Shown here: positions 34,689-43,480 of the stretch, in pieces
Layout: the number at the start of each line of letters is the position of its first letter
Numbering within the stretch: position 1 is the stretch's first letter
From: an uncultured Bacteroidia bacterium
GTDB taxonomy: Bacteria > Bacteroidota > Bacteroidia > Bacteroidales > UBA932
Length of the DNA stretch: 64,000 nt
Assembly: GCA_902801205.1 (NCBI GenBank)
Contig: CADCHE010000002.1
Span: 230,115 to 294,114, forward strand
Reading direction: 5' to 3'
Program-made: the position numbers and the translations under genes
The notes under the pieces: generated by a model
Told to the model about the DNA's origin: nothing
The model's input: the letters and a program-made list of their open reading frames with translations, nothing else
Database searches by the model: none

Positions 34689-37106
34689 ATGAAACGTATC
34701 GCCTGCATCCTGCTCGCGGCTGCGGCCCTCTTTGCCGCCGGCTGCGCCCCCAAGGCCGAACCTTCGGTCATCTGTACCGGAGAAGATTATTACGAAGGCT
34801 CCTGGTACGCCTTCCGGAAAGCTTTCGATTGGAAAGGCGACCCTTCGGACGCTGTCCTGACGATCGAGGCGGACACCAAGTACTGGCTCTGGATCAACGG
34901 AGAGCTGGTGGTCCGCGAGGGCAACCTCAAGCGCGGCCCGAACCGTACCGACGGCTATTTCGACCGGATCGAGAACGTTCCCGGCATCGTGAAAGGGCAC
35001 AATGAGGTGGCTGTCCTCGTCGACTTCCACGGGCGCAAGAGCGTCAACCACATCACGACGCCGACGGCCGGCCTGCAGTTCGACCTGAAAGGCCGGCGCG
35101 ACCGCATCGTCAGCGACGCCTCCTGGAAGGCCGTCCGGCATCCGGCATTCTACGTTCCCTTTGGCGGCTGCCCGAACAGCCGGCTCTCCGAGTCGAACAT
35201 CGGCTACGATGCCCGGAAGGAGATCGGTTTCCATGAGAAGGGCTTCGACGACTCGGCCTGGCCCGCCGCCGTCGCCCTGACCCGCGAGGAAGCCGGCTGG
35301 GGCAAGAGCGTCGAGCGCCCGATTCCCCAGTGGAAAGACTACGGCTTGAAGGACTACGTCTCCACCCGGATGGAAGGACGGGAACTCATCTGCGTGCTGC
35401 CTTATGACTGCCAGGTGACGCCCTACATCAAGGTGAAGGCGCCTGAAGGGAAGATCATCGACATCTACACCGACCTGTACGGGATGCCTGTCATCGAGGG
35501 GGTGGAGCCGCTGGATGACCCGCACTACAACCCGTACGCTGGGGTGGAGACCTTCATCGACGATGCGACGAAGGAGGCCAGCGACAAGGCCCGCCCCCTC
35601 GATCCGAACCACAACCGGCCCATCTCCGAGACCCTGGCGATGACTGAAAAGGACTACGGCGTCCGCTTCATGTCCTTCCCGCTGCTCTGCACCCGGGCCC
35701 AGTACACGACCCGCGAAGGCGTGCAGGAACACGAGACGCCGGGCTGGATGAACGGCATGGAGGTCCACTACAGCATCCCCGAAGGCGTGGAGGTGCTGGA
35801 GGTGATGTTCCGCGAAAGCGGTTACGATACCTCCTTCGCCGGCTCGTTCGAGTGCGACGATCCTTTCCTCAACACCCTCTGGGAGCGTGCCGCCCGCACC
35901 CTCTACGTGAACATGCGCGACAATTTCTTCGACTGCCCGCACCGCGAGCGCGGCCAGTGGATCGGCGACGCCGCCAACGAGGCCATCCAGACGTACTACG
36001 CCTTCGATCCGTCCGCATTCGCGATGACGGCCAAGGCCATGCGTGAACTCGCCGGCTTCCAGGAGGAGAACGGGTCCATGTACGGCCCGACTCCGGGGTA
36101 CAATTACGGCGAACTGGTCACCCAGACGACCGCCTTCCTGAGCTGCGCCGTGCCGGAGTACTACCTGTATACGGGCGACATCGCGCCGCTGCGCGACATC
36201 TATCCCCAGTTCAAGAAGTACCTCCCGCTGTGGAAGATGGGCGACGACGGCCTCATCCAGGAGCGCCGGGCGGACATCGGCACGCCCATCGCCAACTGGG
36301 GCGACTGGGGCGAGAACAAGGACATGATGCTCCTCTACAATGCCTGGAACACCGTCCTGCTGGCGACGGCCGAGCAGTATGCCACCCTGATGGACGATGC
36401 GGAGCTGGCCGCCTGGGCGCGGGAGCGCCGTGCCGGGCTGATCGACAAGATCAATGAACGCTATTGGACGGGAAACTTCTATCAGTCTGAAGGTTACAAG
36501 GGATGCCCGGATGAGCGCGGCCAGGCCGTGGCCGTGATCGGCGGCGTGGTCGATCCGTCGAAGTACGATGCCCTGCGCCCCTTCTTCCAGGAGCATTTCC
36601 ATGCCAGTCCTTACATGGAGTATTACGTGTTGCGCGCCCTTTGCGAGATGGGTTTCTGCCAGGATGCCCTCGACCGGATGCGCGGCCGTTACGCCGAAAT
36701 GATCGCCGCCGATTATTCCACGCTGTGGGAACTGTTCGGCGACGGCAGCGGCAAGAGCGACTCCTACAACCATGCCTGGAGCGGCGGTCCGCTGGTGATC
36801 CTTTCGCGCTACATCGCCGGCATCAGCCCGCTGGAGCCCGGTTTCACCCGCTTCCGCGTGGCGCCCGAGCTGTGCGACCTGCACCGGGTTCATGCCGACG
36901 TCTCTTCCGTGAAGGGAATGATTTCCGTGACGGTGGAGAAGGCGGACGACGGTTCACTCACGGCGAAGGTCACTGTTCCGCAGGGGACGGAGGCCGAGTT
37001 CGTCGCTCCCGCCGGCTATGCGGTTGTCTCCCTGGACGGCGCCGAGGCGGCGGACCGCCCGGCCCTCGCTCCCGGCGAGCATGTCGTGAAGGCGGTTCTC
37101 CGATAG
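34689..37106 (+). CDS. GH78-type alpha-L-rhamnosidase-like lipoprotein (copy A)
   Basis: This 805-residue exported lipoprotein (LFAAGC) has N-terminal jelly-roll beta domains (about 30-320, with AFRKAFDWKG and TKYWLWINGELVV). An (alpha/alpha)6 barrel (about 400-705) follows, then a C-terminal beta-sandwich with VTVEKADDGSLTAKVTVPQG. The barrel has DNFFDCPHRERGQWIGDA near residue 415, where GH78 enzymes place the catalytic acid and neighbouring acidic residues. YNHAWSGGPLVILSRYIAG lies near residue 700. The expected activity is release of alpha-L-rhamnose, though the subgroup is only distantly related to characterised enzymes. It follows the GDPD gene by 2 bases and resembles the gene at 51329. 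Confidence 0.85.
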   Translation: MKRIACILLAAAALFAAGCAPKAEPSVICTGEDYYEGSWYAFRKAFDWKGDPSDAVLTIEADTKYWLWINGELVVREGNLKRGPNRTDGYFDRIENVPGIVKGHNEVAVLVDFHGRKSVNHITTPTAGLQFDLKGRRDRIVSDASWKAVRHPAFYVPFGGCPNSRLSESNIGYDARKEIGFHEKGFDDSAWPAAVALTREEAGWGKSVERPIPQWKDYGLKDYVSTRMEGRELICVLPYDCQVTPYIKVKAPEGKIIDIYTDLYGMPVIEGVEPLDDPHYNPYAGVETFIDDATKEASDKARPLDPNHNRPISETLAMTEKDYGVRFMSFPLLCTRAQYTTREGVQEHETPGWMNGMEVHYSIPEGVEVLEVMFRESGYDTSFAGSFECDDPFLNTLWERAARTLYVNMRDNFFDCPHRERGQWIGDAANEAIQTYYAFDPSAFAMTAKAMRELAGFQEENGSMYGPTPGYNYGELVTQTTAFLSCAVPEYYLYTGDIAPLRDIYPQFKKYLPLWKMGDDGLIQERRADIGTPIANWGDWGENKDMMLLYNAWNTVLLATAEQYATLMDDAELAAWARERRAGLIDKINERYWTGNFYQSEGYKGCPDERGQAVAVIGGVVDPSKYDALRPFFQEHFHASPYMEYYVLRALCEMGFCQDALDRMRGRYAEMIAADYSTLWELFGDGSGKSDSYNHAWSGGPLVILSRYIAGISPLEPGFTRFRVAPELCDLHRVHADVSSVKGMISVTVEKADDGSLTAKVTVPQGTEAEFVAPAGYAVVSLDGAEAADRPALAPGEHVVKAVLR

Positions 37107-37139
37107 GCTGAGACGTTGAAAACACCCGGGAAACATCGT

Positions 37140-37155
37140 TTTCCGGCAAGATAAT
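37140..37155 (+). repeat. Left copy of 16-bp direct repeat
   Basis: TTTCCGGCAAGATAAT recurs exactly at 39585-39600; the two copies bracket the AT-rich island. This copy is 33 bases after the GH78-type stop. Confidence 0.75.
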
Positions 37156-37165
37156 CAAGAATCGT

Positions 37166-37203
37166 AAAAACCGCGCCGAAGCCTGGCCGCTCCGCGCGGT
37201 TTA
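37166..37203 (+). terminator. Candidate terminator after GH78-type gene
   Basis: AAACCGCGC and GCGCGGTTT are exact inverted arms around a 17-base loop, followed by a weak TTTAAAT. The rest of 37107-37310 holds the direct repeat and no gene I can support. Confidence 0.45.
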
Positions 37204-37310
37204 AATCTGCGGTAGCTTGGGGCGCGTATTACTGTTCACGAAATGATTCGTGCTGCCCGGTATGGAATCATACTTTACAAAATGATAAGTCAAGTCTTCT
37301 GTGTAGAATT

Positions 37311-37976
37311 TCATTCAATGACAACAAGGTCTTCTTTTACTTTTATGGGTATTGTTTCGGCGCTTTTCAATAATTCCAGTTTTCCGTTTCCTTTCAATGA
37401 TAAGACGTATTGTCCTGTAATTATCTTCGGATTGTTTACATCAAGATATTCGATGTCGACTAGATGGATTATGCCATTGCAGATGCTTTCGACAAGACGT
37501 TTCATTTTTTTACCGGCAAAGAAAGTGAGCTCTATGCATGAAATGCATTTTCCCCTTTTTAAATTAAGCAAGAAATAGTTTCTTGAAGAATCCGGAGTGT
37601 ATCTGAACTTACTGTAAATGATGATTGACCTGACATTCCTTTTAATAGAGATATCGCCGAGATAATAATAACACAATTGGTCCCGAAGGAAGCCATAATC
37701 ATCGCCAATTATTCTGTTGGCCGGATAGAAAAAGTCGAAGATCCCTTGTTTAAAAAGAGAATCCATAAACAGCGAGTCTATAAGTACTCCTTCCCTTCGT
37801 TTTAGCGAGTCAAGGCATGTTAATACGGAAATAGACACATGCTTATTCACGTGCTTATTACTGATTTCTAATATTTGATTCGATATGCGAATGGGAGACT
37901 GATAATTCGTGAAGAAGGATTTATGAGGAAGTCCTATAAGCAGAAGAGAGAAAAGGAGGATTTTAAAAGAACTCAT
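37311..37976 (-). CDS. Hypothetical exported protein in AT-rich island
   Basis: This 221-residue protein has a hydrophobic N-terminus (ILLFSLLLIGLPHKSF) that fits a signal peptide. The mature part is rich in Ile, Lys, Tyr, Asn and Ser, with a paired cysteine segment KRGKCISCIELTFF. I do not recognise a family. Base composition and codon use are strikingly AT-rich compared with genes on both sides. It lies 160 bases downstream of the candidate immunity gene, on the same strand. It could be a further immunity-type protein or cargo of the island. Confidence 0.6.
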   Translation of the reverse strand: MSSFKILLFSLLLIGLPHKSFFTNYQSPIRISNQILEISNKHVNKHVSISVLTCLDSLKRREGVLIDSLFMDSLFKQGIFDFFYPANRIIGDDYGFLRDQLCYYYLGDISIKRNVRSIIIYSKFRYTPDSSRNYFLLNLKRGKCISCIELTFFAGKKMKRLVESICNGIIHLVDIEYLDVNNPKIITGQYVLSLKGNGKLELLKSAETIPIKVKEDLVVIE

Positions 37977-38136
37977 ATGCTTTTTATGATAGGAAAGTTA
38001 ATATAAATCAAATTCAATAAGAAAGAGGAACTGTGTCTTTTGTATAAGTTTCATTGTCTTCGTTATTGACTCTTTTATATACAAAAGAAAGTCGTGTCAT
38101 TTACTATTTTTCCATAATAACTAGAAGTCACAACTT

Positions 38137-38523
38137 TTAGTGGACATGAACAATCTTAAAAGATTGTGCAAAAAGACTTATCGTGCTTCCTGTGCTATTC
38201 ATCTCAATGCAAAAGAACGAAATAACATGATTCCTCCACTGAGGATTCATCGTTTTGAAATCGCGTACCTCCTGACTGTTGTTGTCGCGAGAGAATGCAT
38301 CGAGGATGGGTTCTCCACCATTTCCGACGATGACTCCGAAGTTGTATTTAATGGTTGCGGAAAAGACGTTCTCAAAAATGATCGTTTCTGTTCTTTCCGA
38401 ATCGTACCATTGTACCATTATTGAAATCGTGTCTGCCTTTCCAGGCCGCGTCCGGTCTATTCCAACATTAAGGAGCACTGAGTCGTGCCACCATAGATCA
38501 TCAAAATGAGTTATTTCGGCCAT
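38137..38523 (-). CDS. Candidate immunity protein downstream of toxin-tip fragment
   Basis: This 128-residue soluble protein begins MAEITHFDDLWWHDSVLLNV and has no signal peptide or membrane segment. I do not recognise a named family. Its size, acidic N-terminal half and position fit an immunity protein of a polymorphic toxin pair: it lies directly after a toxin-like C-terminal fragment and its start overlaps the fragment's stop by 13 bases. Alternating hydrophobic strands (TISIMVQWYDSERTETIIFE) suggest a beta-sandwich. AT-rich codon use indicates transfer. The immunity role is inference from position. Confidence 0.55.
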   Translation of the reverse strand: MAEITHFDDLWWHDSVLLNVGIDRTRPGKADTISIMVQWYDSERTETIIFENVFSATIKYNFGVIVGNGGEPILDAFSRDNNSQEVRDFKTMNPQWRNHVISFFCIEMNSTGSTISLFAQSFKIVHVH

Positions 38524-38750
38524 GATTCTAAATCCTTATAATGTTTTTTAGTATTGTTTATATGATAATGGCTGTAGTTCGGCCCTTTTTTCCCTAATGG
38601 CGTCGCATGATCAATTCTAATTTTTTCAACAAAGACACCAGGCCGCCGATGTAGTACCGGGTGAGCAGGGCCGGTGAACCGGACCATGCCGCGGGTGGCC
38701 ACGTCGCGGATCTCTTCGCCAGCCATAGAGGCAAACGTGTGAATCGCCAT
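38511..38750 (-). pseudogene. Remnant of RHS/polymorphic toxin: C-terminal tip
   Basis: This 79-codon frame starts with MAIHTFASMAGEEIRDVATR and ends KHYKDLESWPK. The last 40 codons are AT-rich and carry IDHATPLG, GPNYSHYHINN and KKHY, His/Asn/Tyr-rich text like the toxic tips that end RHS-type proteins. The first 35 codons come from a GC-rich patch (about 38640-38745) unlike its surroundings. In the next frame, that patch reads LLTRYYIGGL, a pattern resembling RHS/YD repeats. I read it as a fused scrap of a large carrier plus a toxin tip. It has no export signal, so it is unlikely to be delivered. Family identity needs a profile search. Confidence 0.5.
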
Positions 38751-38760
38751 ACCTAAGAAT

Positions 38761-39426
38761 CTAATAATCAGAGATAAGTTGCATCCAACGTAACTTAGGC
38801 GATAATACATCTTCCGTAGCTCTATTTGTCAGGTAGTCATATGCATCGAATACTTCATAAGTGTTCGAATCAATGATACGTAAAACACGTATTTCCCCAT
38901 TTTTGATAATCCAGTATAATTCAGTACAAAAACTATTATTAAGATCCATTATATTATAAATCTTAAACACGAACTCCGGACGATTCTCATCAATATAATG
39001 AATTAGTATCGTTAGTTTTTTTGTAACATTAGGATGACAATGTGACAATTTAATCTCAGATAAAACAATTCTCTTTTTCTTTCTTTTTCCGCGATATCTA
39101 AACCAATTGTAATCGTAGTTGACACAACTGTATATTCGCTCCCTTTCTATATCTATTCCCATACTATAGATTAAGCAAGGTGTTTCTTTATCGAGTAGGT
39201 CGAACATATGTTCGCGAAGATATTCGATTGATAAACCATCAAGCAAATGCTCGTCTGCAAAGTTCATCACCTCTGATATGTAAAACAGCGAGTCATTGGA
39301 TCTGAAACGAGAATCCTTAGTGAAAGAAGAAGTGAAGCTTTTTATAAATGAAGAATAGCGAGGATTTTGAGCATTACAAACAGTAGCACAAATGAGGATA
39401 AACAAAAAGGTTTTAAGTCTATTCAT
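38761..39426 (-). CDS. Hypothetical exported protein in AT-rich island
   Basis: This 221-residue protein has a short signal peptide (FLFILICATVCNAQ). The mature part is rich in Ser, Asn, Tyr, Arg and Ile, with a basic RYRGKRKKKRIVL stretch near residue 115. No family is recognised. It is the same length as the island gene at 37311, and both are exported, but I see no convincing alignment between them. Its stop lies 10 bases before the toxin-tip fragment, so island genes may be co-transcribed. Confidence 0.6.
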   Translation of the reverse strand: MNRLKTFLFILICATVCNAQNPRYSSFIKSFTSSFTKDSRFRSNDSLFYISEVMNFADEHLLDGLSIEYLREHMFDLLDKETPCLIYSMGIDIERERIYSCVNYDYNWFRYRGKRKKKRIVLSEIKLSHCHPNVTKKLTILIHYIDENRPEFVFKIYNIMDLNNSFCTELYWIIKNGEIRVLRIIDSNTYEVFDAYDYLTNRATEDVLSPKLRWMQLISDY

Positions 39427-39454
39427 TATCTAGAAGAATTATCTTTTTCATACT

Positions 39455-39568
39455 TTAATGATTTAATAAACAATAGGATAAACACTGTGCAGGCAACCAA
39501 AAACCGCACGACAGGAAAAGCAGCAGCGCTGCAAGCCGGGACAGGGTGATATCTGTTTTGGTTACCAT
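39455..39568 (-). pseudogene. Orphan signal peptide, probable 5' remnant of a deleted secreted protein
   Basis: A 37-codon frame begins MVTKTDITLSRLAALLLFLS and continues CGFWLPAQ, a well-formed export signal with a cleavage site, then breaks into AT-rich codons and stops. The GC-rich part (39487-39568) matches the host, not the island. A consensus-spaced promoter lies just upstream. It looks like the start of a large exported gene whose body was lost. Confidence 0.45.
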
Positions 39569-39584
39569 TGTATGTGTCTTTAGA

Positions 39585-39600
39585 TTTCCGGCAAGATAAT
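39585..39600 (+). repeat. Right copy of 16-bp direct repeat
   Basis: TTTCCGGCAAGATAAT is identical to 37140-37155. Read on the minus strand it contains TATCTTG, the -7 element of the promoter at 39592-39621. Confidence 0.75.
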
Positions 39601-39621
39601 AAATCTATTTAAAAACGGCAA
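39592..39621 (-). promoter_or_regulatory. Candidate minus-strand promoter feeding the AT-rich island
   Basis: TTG (39619-39621), 20 bases, then TATCTTG (39592-39598) on the minus strand, 24 bases before the orphan signal peptide start. The rest of the 39427-39906 gap holds the orphan signal peptide, this promoter, and the promoter of the Nudix gene; I see no further gene. Confidence 0.5.
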
Positions 39622-39860
39622 GGGGCAGCGAAAATAATGAGAACGGGGCGGAGAGTGTATACGAACGCACCCCAAGCGCATTGTGTAACTGAAAGCAAAA
39701 TTGAAACGGCCAGCAGGTTCTTTACGAAACGATTCGCAGCCTGGGTGGCTTTTTGACAACCTCGTGATGTTCGTGCTCCGAATCATTTGGTTATAGTCAA
39801 AGTTACAATATTTAAGTATTTGAGAATATGTGATTTATTTATTGCTGTTCAAAAATAATT

Positions 39861-39890
39861 TTGTGTTTTTGACAAGAATGCGTATCTTGG
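39861..39890 (+). promoter_or_regulatory. Promoter of the xylose/arabinose operon
   Basis: TTG (39861-39863), 19 bases, then TATCTTGG (39883-39890), 16 bases before the ATG at 39907. The TTTTTGACAAGAATG between the boxes could contain an operator, but no clear palindrome is visible. Confidence 0.6.
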
Positions 39891-39906
39891 GGAAAACACG
39901 GAACTG

Positions 39907-40629
39907 ATGACTGCGGACACCCCCTTGGCAAAGACCCATCTTTCGGTCGACTGTACGGTCCTGGGCTTCGACGGGAAGCGCCTGGAAGTGCTGCTCGTCC
40001 GCCGGACCGGCGAAGAAGGCGGCCGCCGTTTCCATGACATGAAACTGCCCGGCAGCCTGATCTGGGAAGACGAGGAACTGGACAGCGCCGCCCGGCGCGT
40101 CCTGACCGAGTTGACCGGCCTCAAGCACGTGCCCCTGACCCAGTTCCGCGCCTTCGGCTCGAAAGACCGGACCAAGGACCCCAAGGATGTCCACTGGCTC
40201 GAGCATGCGCAGAAGGCCCGCGTCGGGCGGATCGTCACCGTCGCCTACATCGCCCTCGTGAAAATCGACCGGATCCTCGTCCGCGAGATGGAAGGGACCG
40301 AAGCCCTGTGGGTGCCGGTCGACGCCGTCCCGCCCCTGGCCTTCGACCACAATGAAATCATCTCCGCGGCCCTTTCCTACGAACGGACGCTCGCATCGCG
40401 CGACCCGTCCGTGCTGTTCGATCTGCTGCCGCGCAAGTTCACCGCCACCGCCCTGCGCAACCTCTACGAAGTCGTCTTCGGACGGCGGCTCAATCCCTCC
40501 AACTTCTACAAGCAGATGGCGCGGATGCCCTATGTCGTCGCCCTCGACGAGTTCGAGCGCGGCGTGGACCACCGGGCCGCCCGGTACTACCGTTTCGACA
40601 AAAAGCAATACGATATAATCAGACTCTGA
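39907..40629 (+). CDS. Nudix-related transcriptional regulator (NrtR/AraR type)
   Basis: This 240-residue protein has an N-terminal Nudix fold (about 10-150) and a C-terminal winged-helix domain (about 160-240, with ATALRNLYEVVFGRRLNPSN). The Nudix box runs from Gly 49 to Gly 71, but its catalytic part is altered: the conserved Arg-Glu is Arg 63-Arg 64, and the conserved Glu-Glu is Thr 67-Glu 68. It is therefore unlikely to hydrolyse nucleotides. This matches the Nudix-type sugar regulators of Bacteroidota, such as AraR of Bacteroides. It lies 6 bases upstream of xylB, so it should control the operon, perhaps sensing xylose or arabinose. The sensed sugar is inference. Confidence 0.88.
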   Translation: MTADTPLAKTHLSVDCTVLGFDGKRLEVLLVRRTGEEGGRRFHDMKLPGSLIWEDEELDSAARRVLTELTGLKHVPLTQFRAFGSKDRTKDPKDVHWLEHAQKARVGRIVTVAYIALVKIDRILVREMEGTEALWVPVDAVPPLAFDHNEIISAALSYERTLASRDPSVLFDLLPRKFTATALRNLYEVVFGRRLNPSNFYKQMARMPYVVALDEFERGVDHRAARYYRFDKKQYDIIRL

Positions 40630-40635
40630 CAGCCT

Positions 40636-42138
40636 ATGTATCTCCTGGGTTACGATATCGGAAGTTCTTCCGTCAAGGCCGCGCTCCTGGATGCGGACAG
40701 CGGCCGGTGCGTCGCCAGCGCCTATTCCCCCGACAGTGAAGCCCCCATCCGTTCCGTCCGTCCCGGTTTCGCCGAGCAGGATCCGGCCGACTGGTGGTCC
40801 TATCTGCAGGCAGCGACCGCCAAGGTGCTCTCACAGGCCCGTGCGGAGGCGTCTGCACGCGGGCGTGCCTTTTCTCCCGCCGACATCCGCGCGGTCGGCA
40901 TCTCTTACCAGATGCACGGACTCGTGTGCGTGGACCGCGACCTGGAAGTCCTGCGTCCCGCCATCATCTGGTGCGATTCGCGGGCGGTTCCCTACGGGGA
41001 GAAAGCTGCTGCGGCGCTGGGCGGCGACTGGTGCCTGGAGCACCTGCTGAACGCCCCCGGCAATTTCACGGCCGCCAAGCTGGCCTGGGTGAAGGAGAAC
41101 GAACCGGCGCTCTTCGCGCGTATTTCCAAGGTCATGCTGCCGGGCGACTATATCGCGCTCCGGCTCACCGGAACCTTGGGGACGACGGTGGGCGGTCTTT
41201 CCGAAGGCATCTTCTGGGATTTCCGGGAGAACCGCCCCTCCGGCCGCCTGCTGGCGCATTTCGGCTTCGACGCGGACCTGCTTCCGCCCGTGCTGCCGAC
41301 CTTCGGCCCGCAGGGGCGGCTGACTGCCTCCGCAGCCGCCGCGCTCGGCCTCGCCGCCGGGACGCCGGTGACTTACCGCGCCGGTGACCAGCCGAACAAC
41401 GCCCTGTCCCTCAATGTGCTGGAGCCCGGCGAAGTGGCGGCGACGGCCGGCACTTCCGGTGTGGTGTACGGTGTGAGCGGAGAGGTGAACTACGACCCGC
41501 TCTCCCGCGTGAATACCTTCGCGCACGTCAACCATGCGGCGGACCGTCCGCGCCTGGGCATCCTCCTGTGCGTGAACGGCGCCGGCATCGTCAATGCCTG
41601 GGCCCGCCGGAACGTGTGCCCGGACGGCATCGGTTACGGGCAGATGAACGACCTGGCCGCCACCGTCGCGCCCGGCTGCGACGGGCTCCGTGTCCTGCCG
41701 TTCGGCAACGGGGCGGAGCGGATGCTGGGCAACCGCAACGTCGGCTGCTCCGTCCATGGACTGGATGTGAACCGCCACGGCCGCGCGCACCTGCTGCGGG
41801 CGGTGAACGAGGCGGTCGCCTTCTCCTTCAAGTACGGCATGGACATCATGGCGGGCATGGGCATGCAGCCGCGCACGATCCGTGCCGGGAAGTGCAACAT
41901 GTTCCTGAACCCTTCCTTCCGCGAAGCGCTCGCCGGCACGACCGGCGCCGCGATCGAGCTCTACGATACCGACGGGGCGGTGGGTGCGGCCCGCGGCGCG
42001 GGCATGGGTGCGGGTGTCTACCGCGATGCGGCCGAAGCCTTCTCCACGCTGGAGCGGCTGGAGGTGGTGGAACCCGCCTTCTGCGAGGCGTACGCCCAGA
42101 CGTATGCGTCCTGGAAGGAACTGCTTGACAGACAATGA
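40636..42138 (+). CDS. xylB: Xylulokinase XylB
   Basis: This 500-residue FGGY-family kinase phosphorylates D-xylulose to xylulose 5-phosphate. It shows the N-terminal phosphate loop YLLGYDIGSSSVKAALLD, GISYQMHGLVCVDRD with the substrate-binding Met-His-Gly, IIWCDSRA, and the ATP-domain loop GTSGVVYGVSGE. The catalytic Asp is probably in YRAGDQPNNALS. Length matches the family. It follows the Nudix regulator by 6 bases and precedes xylA by 26. Confidence 0.93.
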   Translation: MYLLGYDIGSSSVKAALLDADSGRCVASAYSPDSEAPIRSVRPGFAEQDPADWWSYLQAATAKVLSQARAEASARGRAFSPADIRAVGISYQMHGLVCVDRDLEVLRPAIIWCDSRAVPYGEKAAAALGGDWCLEHLLNAPGNFTAAKLAWVKENEPALFARISKVMLPGDYIALRLTGTLGTTVGGLSEGIFWDFRENRPSGRLLAHFGFDADLLPPVLPTFGPQGRLTASAAAALGLAAGTPVTYRAGDQPNNALSLNVLEPGEVAATAGTSGVVYGVSGEVNYDPLSRVNTFAHVNHAADRPRLGILLCVNGAGIVNAWARRNVCPDGIGYGQMNDLAATVAPGCDGLRVLPFGNGAERMLGNRNVGCSVHGLDVNRHGRAHLLRAVNEAVAFSFKYGMDIMAGMGMQPRTIRAGKCNMFLNPSFREALAGTTGAAIELYDTDGAVGAARGAGMGAGVYRDAAEAFSTLERLEVVEPAFCEAYAQTYASWKELLDRQ

Positions 42139-42164
42139 ATCATAATAAATAAACAGACTAAGAC

Positions 42165-43478
42165 ATGAAAGAGTATTTCCCGCAGATCGGCAAGATCCCC
42201 TTCGAGGGCGCCGACAGCAAGAACCCCCTTGCTTTCCATTATTATGAACCCGAACGCGTCGTCCTCGGCCGCAAGATGAAGGACTGGCTGAAATTCGCGA
42301 TGGCCTGGTGGCATACCCTGGGCCAGGCGTCGGGTGACCCGTTCGGCGGCCAGACCCGCCACTACGCCTGGGACGAGGGCGAGTGCCCCGTCTGCCGCGC
42401 GAAGGCCAAGGCGGACGCCGGTTTCGAGATCATGACGAAACTGGGCATCGAGTATTTCTGCTTCCACGACGTCGACCTCATCGAAGAGGCCCCGACCATC
42501 GCGGAGTACGAGGAGCGCATGAAGACCATCACCGACTACCTGCAGGAGAAGATGGCGCAGACCGGCATCAAACTGCTGTGGGGCACCGCGAACGTCTTCG
42601 GGCACGAGCGGTACATGAACGGCGCCGCCACCAACCCCGACTTCGACGTCGTCGCCCGGGCCGCGGTGCAGATCAAGAACGCCATCGACGCCACCATCAA
42701 GCTCGGCGGTACGAATTACGTGTTCTGGGGCGGCCGTGAAGGCTACATGAGCCTGCTGAACACCCAGATGCAGCGCGAGAAGGACCACCTGGCGAACATG
42801 CTGAAGGCGGCGCGCGACTACGCCCGCGCCAAAGGGTTCACCGGCACCTTCCTGATCGAGCCGAAGCCGATGGAACCGACCAAGCACCAGTACGATACCG
42901 ACACCGAGACGGTGATCGGCTTCCTCCGGGCGAACGGCCTGGACAAGGACTTTAAGGTGAACATCGAGGTGAATCACGCCACCCTGGCAGGCCACACCTT
43001 CGAGCACGAACTGGCCGTGGCCGTTGACAACGGCCTGCTGGGCAGCATCGACGCCAACCGCGGCGACGCCCAGAACGGCTGGGACACCGACCAGTTCCCG
43101 ATCGACAACTTCGAGCTGACGCAGGCGATGCTGCAGATCATCCGCAACGGCGGGTTCGGCAACGGCGGCACCAATTTCGACGCCAAGCTCCGCCGCAACT
43201 CTACCGACCCGGAGGACATCTTCATCGCGCACATCAGCGGCATGGACGCCCTGGCGCGCGCCCTGCTGAACGCGGCCGCCATCGTGAAGGAATCCCCGAT
43301 TCCCGCGATGGTCAAGGAGCGCTACGCTTCCTTTGACGGCGGGAAGGGCAAGGAATTCGAGGAAGGGAAACTCTCCCTGGAAGACCTGGTGGCCTATGCC
43401 AAAGAGCATGGCGAGCCGGCGAAGACGTCCGGTAAGCAGGAACTGTACGAGACCATTGTCGCCCTTTACTGCAAGTAG
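42165..43478 (+). CDS. xylA: Xylose isomerase XylA
   Basis: This 437-residue class II xylose isomerase converts D-xylose to D-xylulose. Signatures include [12 protein letters not shown] (catalytic His and Asp), [24 protein letters not shown] (metal ligands), [18 protein letters not shown], and [20 protein letters not shown]. Length and order are those of Bacteroidetes enzymes. The start ATG at 42165 gives [15 protein letters not shown], the usual N-terminus. Gaps to neighbours are 26 and 2 bases. Confidence 0.97.
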   Translation: MKEYFPQIGKIPFEGADSKNPLAFHYYEPERVVLGRKMKDWLKFAMAWWHTLGQASGDPFGGQTRHYAWDEGECPVCRAKAKADAGFEIMTKLGIEYFCFHDVDLIEEAPTIAEYEERMKTITDYLQEKMAQTGIKLLWGTANVFGHERYMNGAATNPDFDVVARAAVQIKNAIDATIKLGGTNYVFWGGREGYMSLLNTQMQREKDHLANMLKAARDYARAKGFTGTFLIEPKPMEPTKHQYDTDTETVIGFLRANGLDKDFKVNIEVNHATLAGHTFEHELAVAVDNGLLGSIDANRGDAQNGWDTDQFPIDNFELTQAMLQIIRNGGFGNGGTNFDAKLRRNSTDPEDIFIAHISGMDALARALLNAAAIVKESPIPAMVKERYASFDGGKGKEFEEGKLSLEDLVAYAKEHGEPAKTSGKQELYETIVALYCK

Positions 43479-43480
43479 CG

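Noticed and set aside
39580-39786. Small minus-strand frame of 68 codons upstream of the orphan signal peptide
   Set aside because: No signal, domain or initiation context; it overlaps the promoter and the 16-bp repeat.
37214-39788. Imperfect inverted matches (GCTTGGGGYGCGT, AAATGATTCG) near both edges of the AT-rich island as transposon ends
   Set aside because: Matches are short, the order is not consistent with terminal inverted repeats, and there is no transposase gene.
39907-40629. Active Nudix hydrolase
   Set aside because: Catalytic Arg-Glu and Glu-Glu positions are replaced and a DNA-binding domain is present, so a regulator is the better call.
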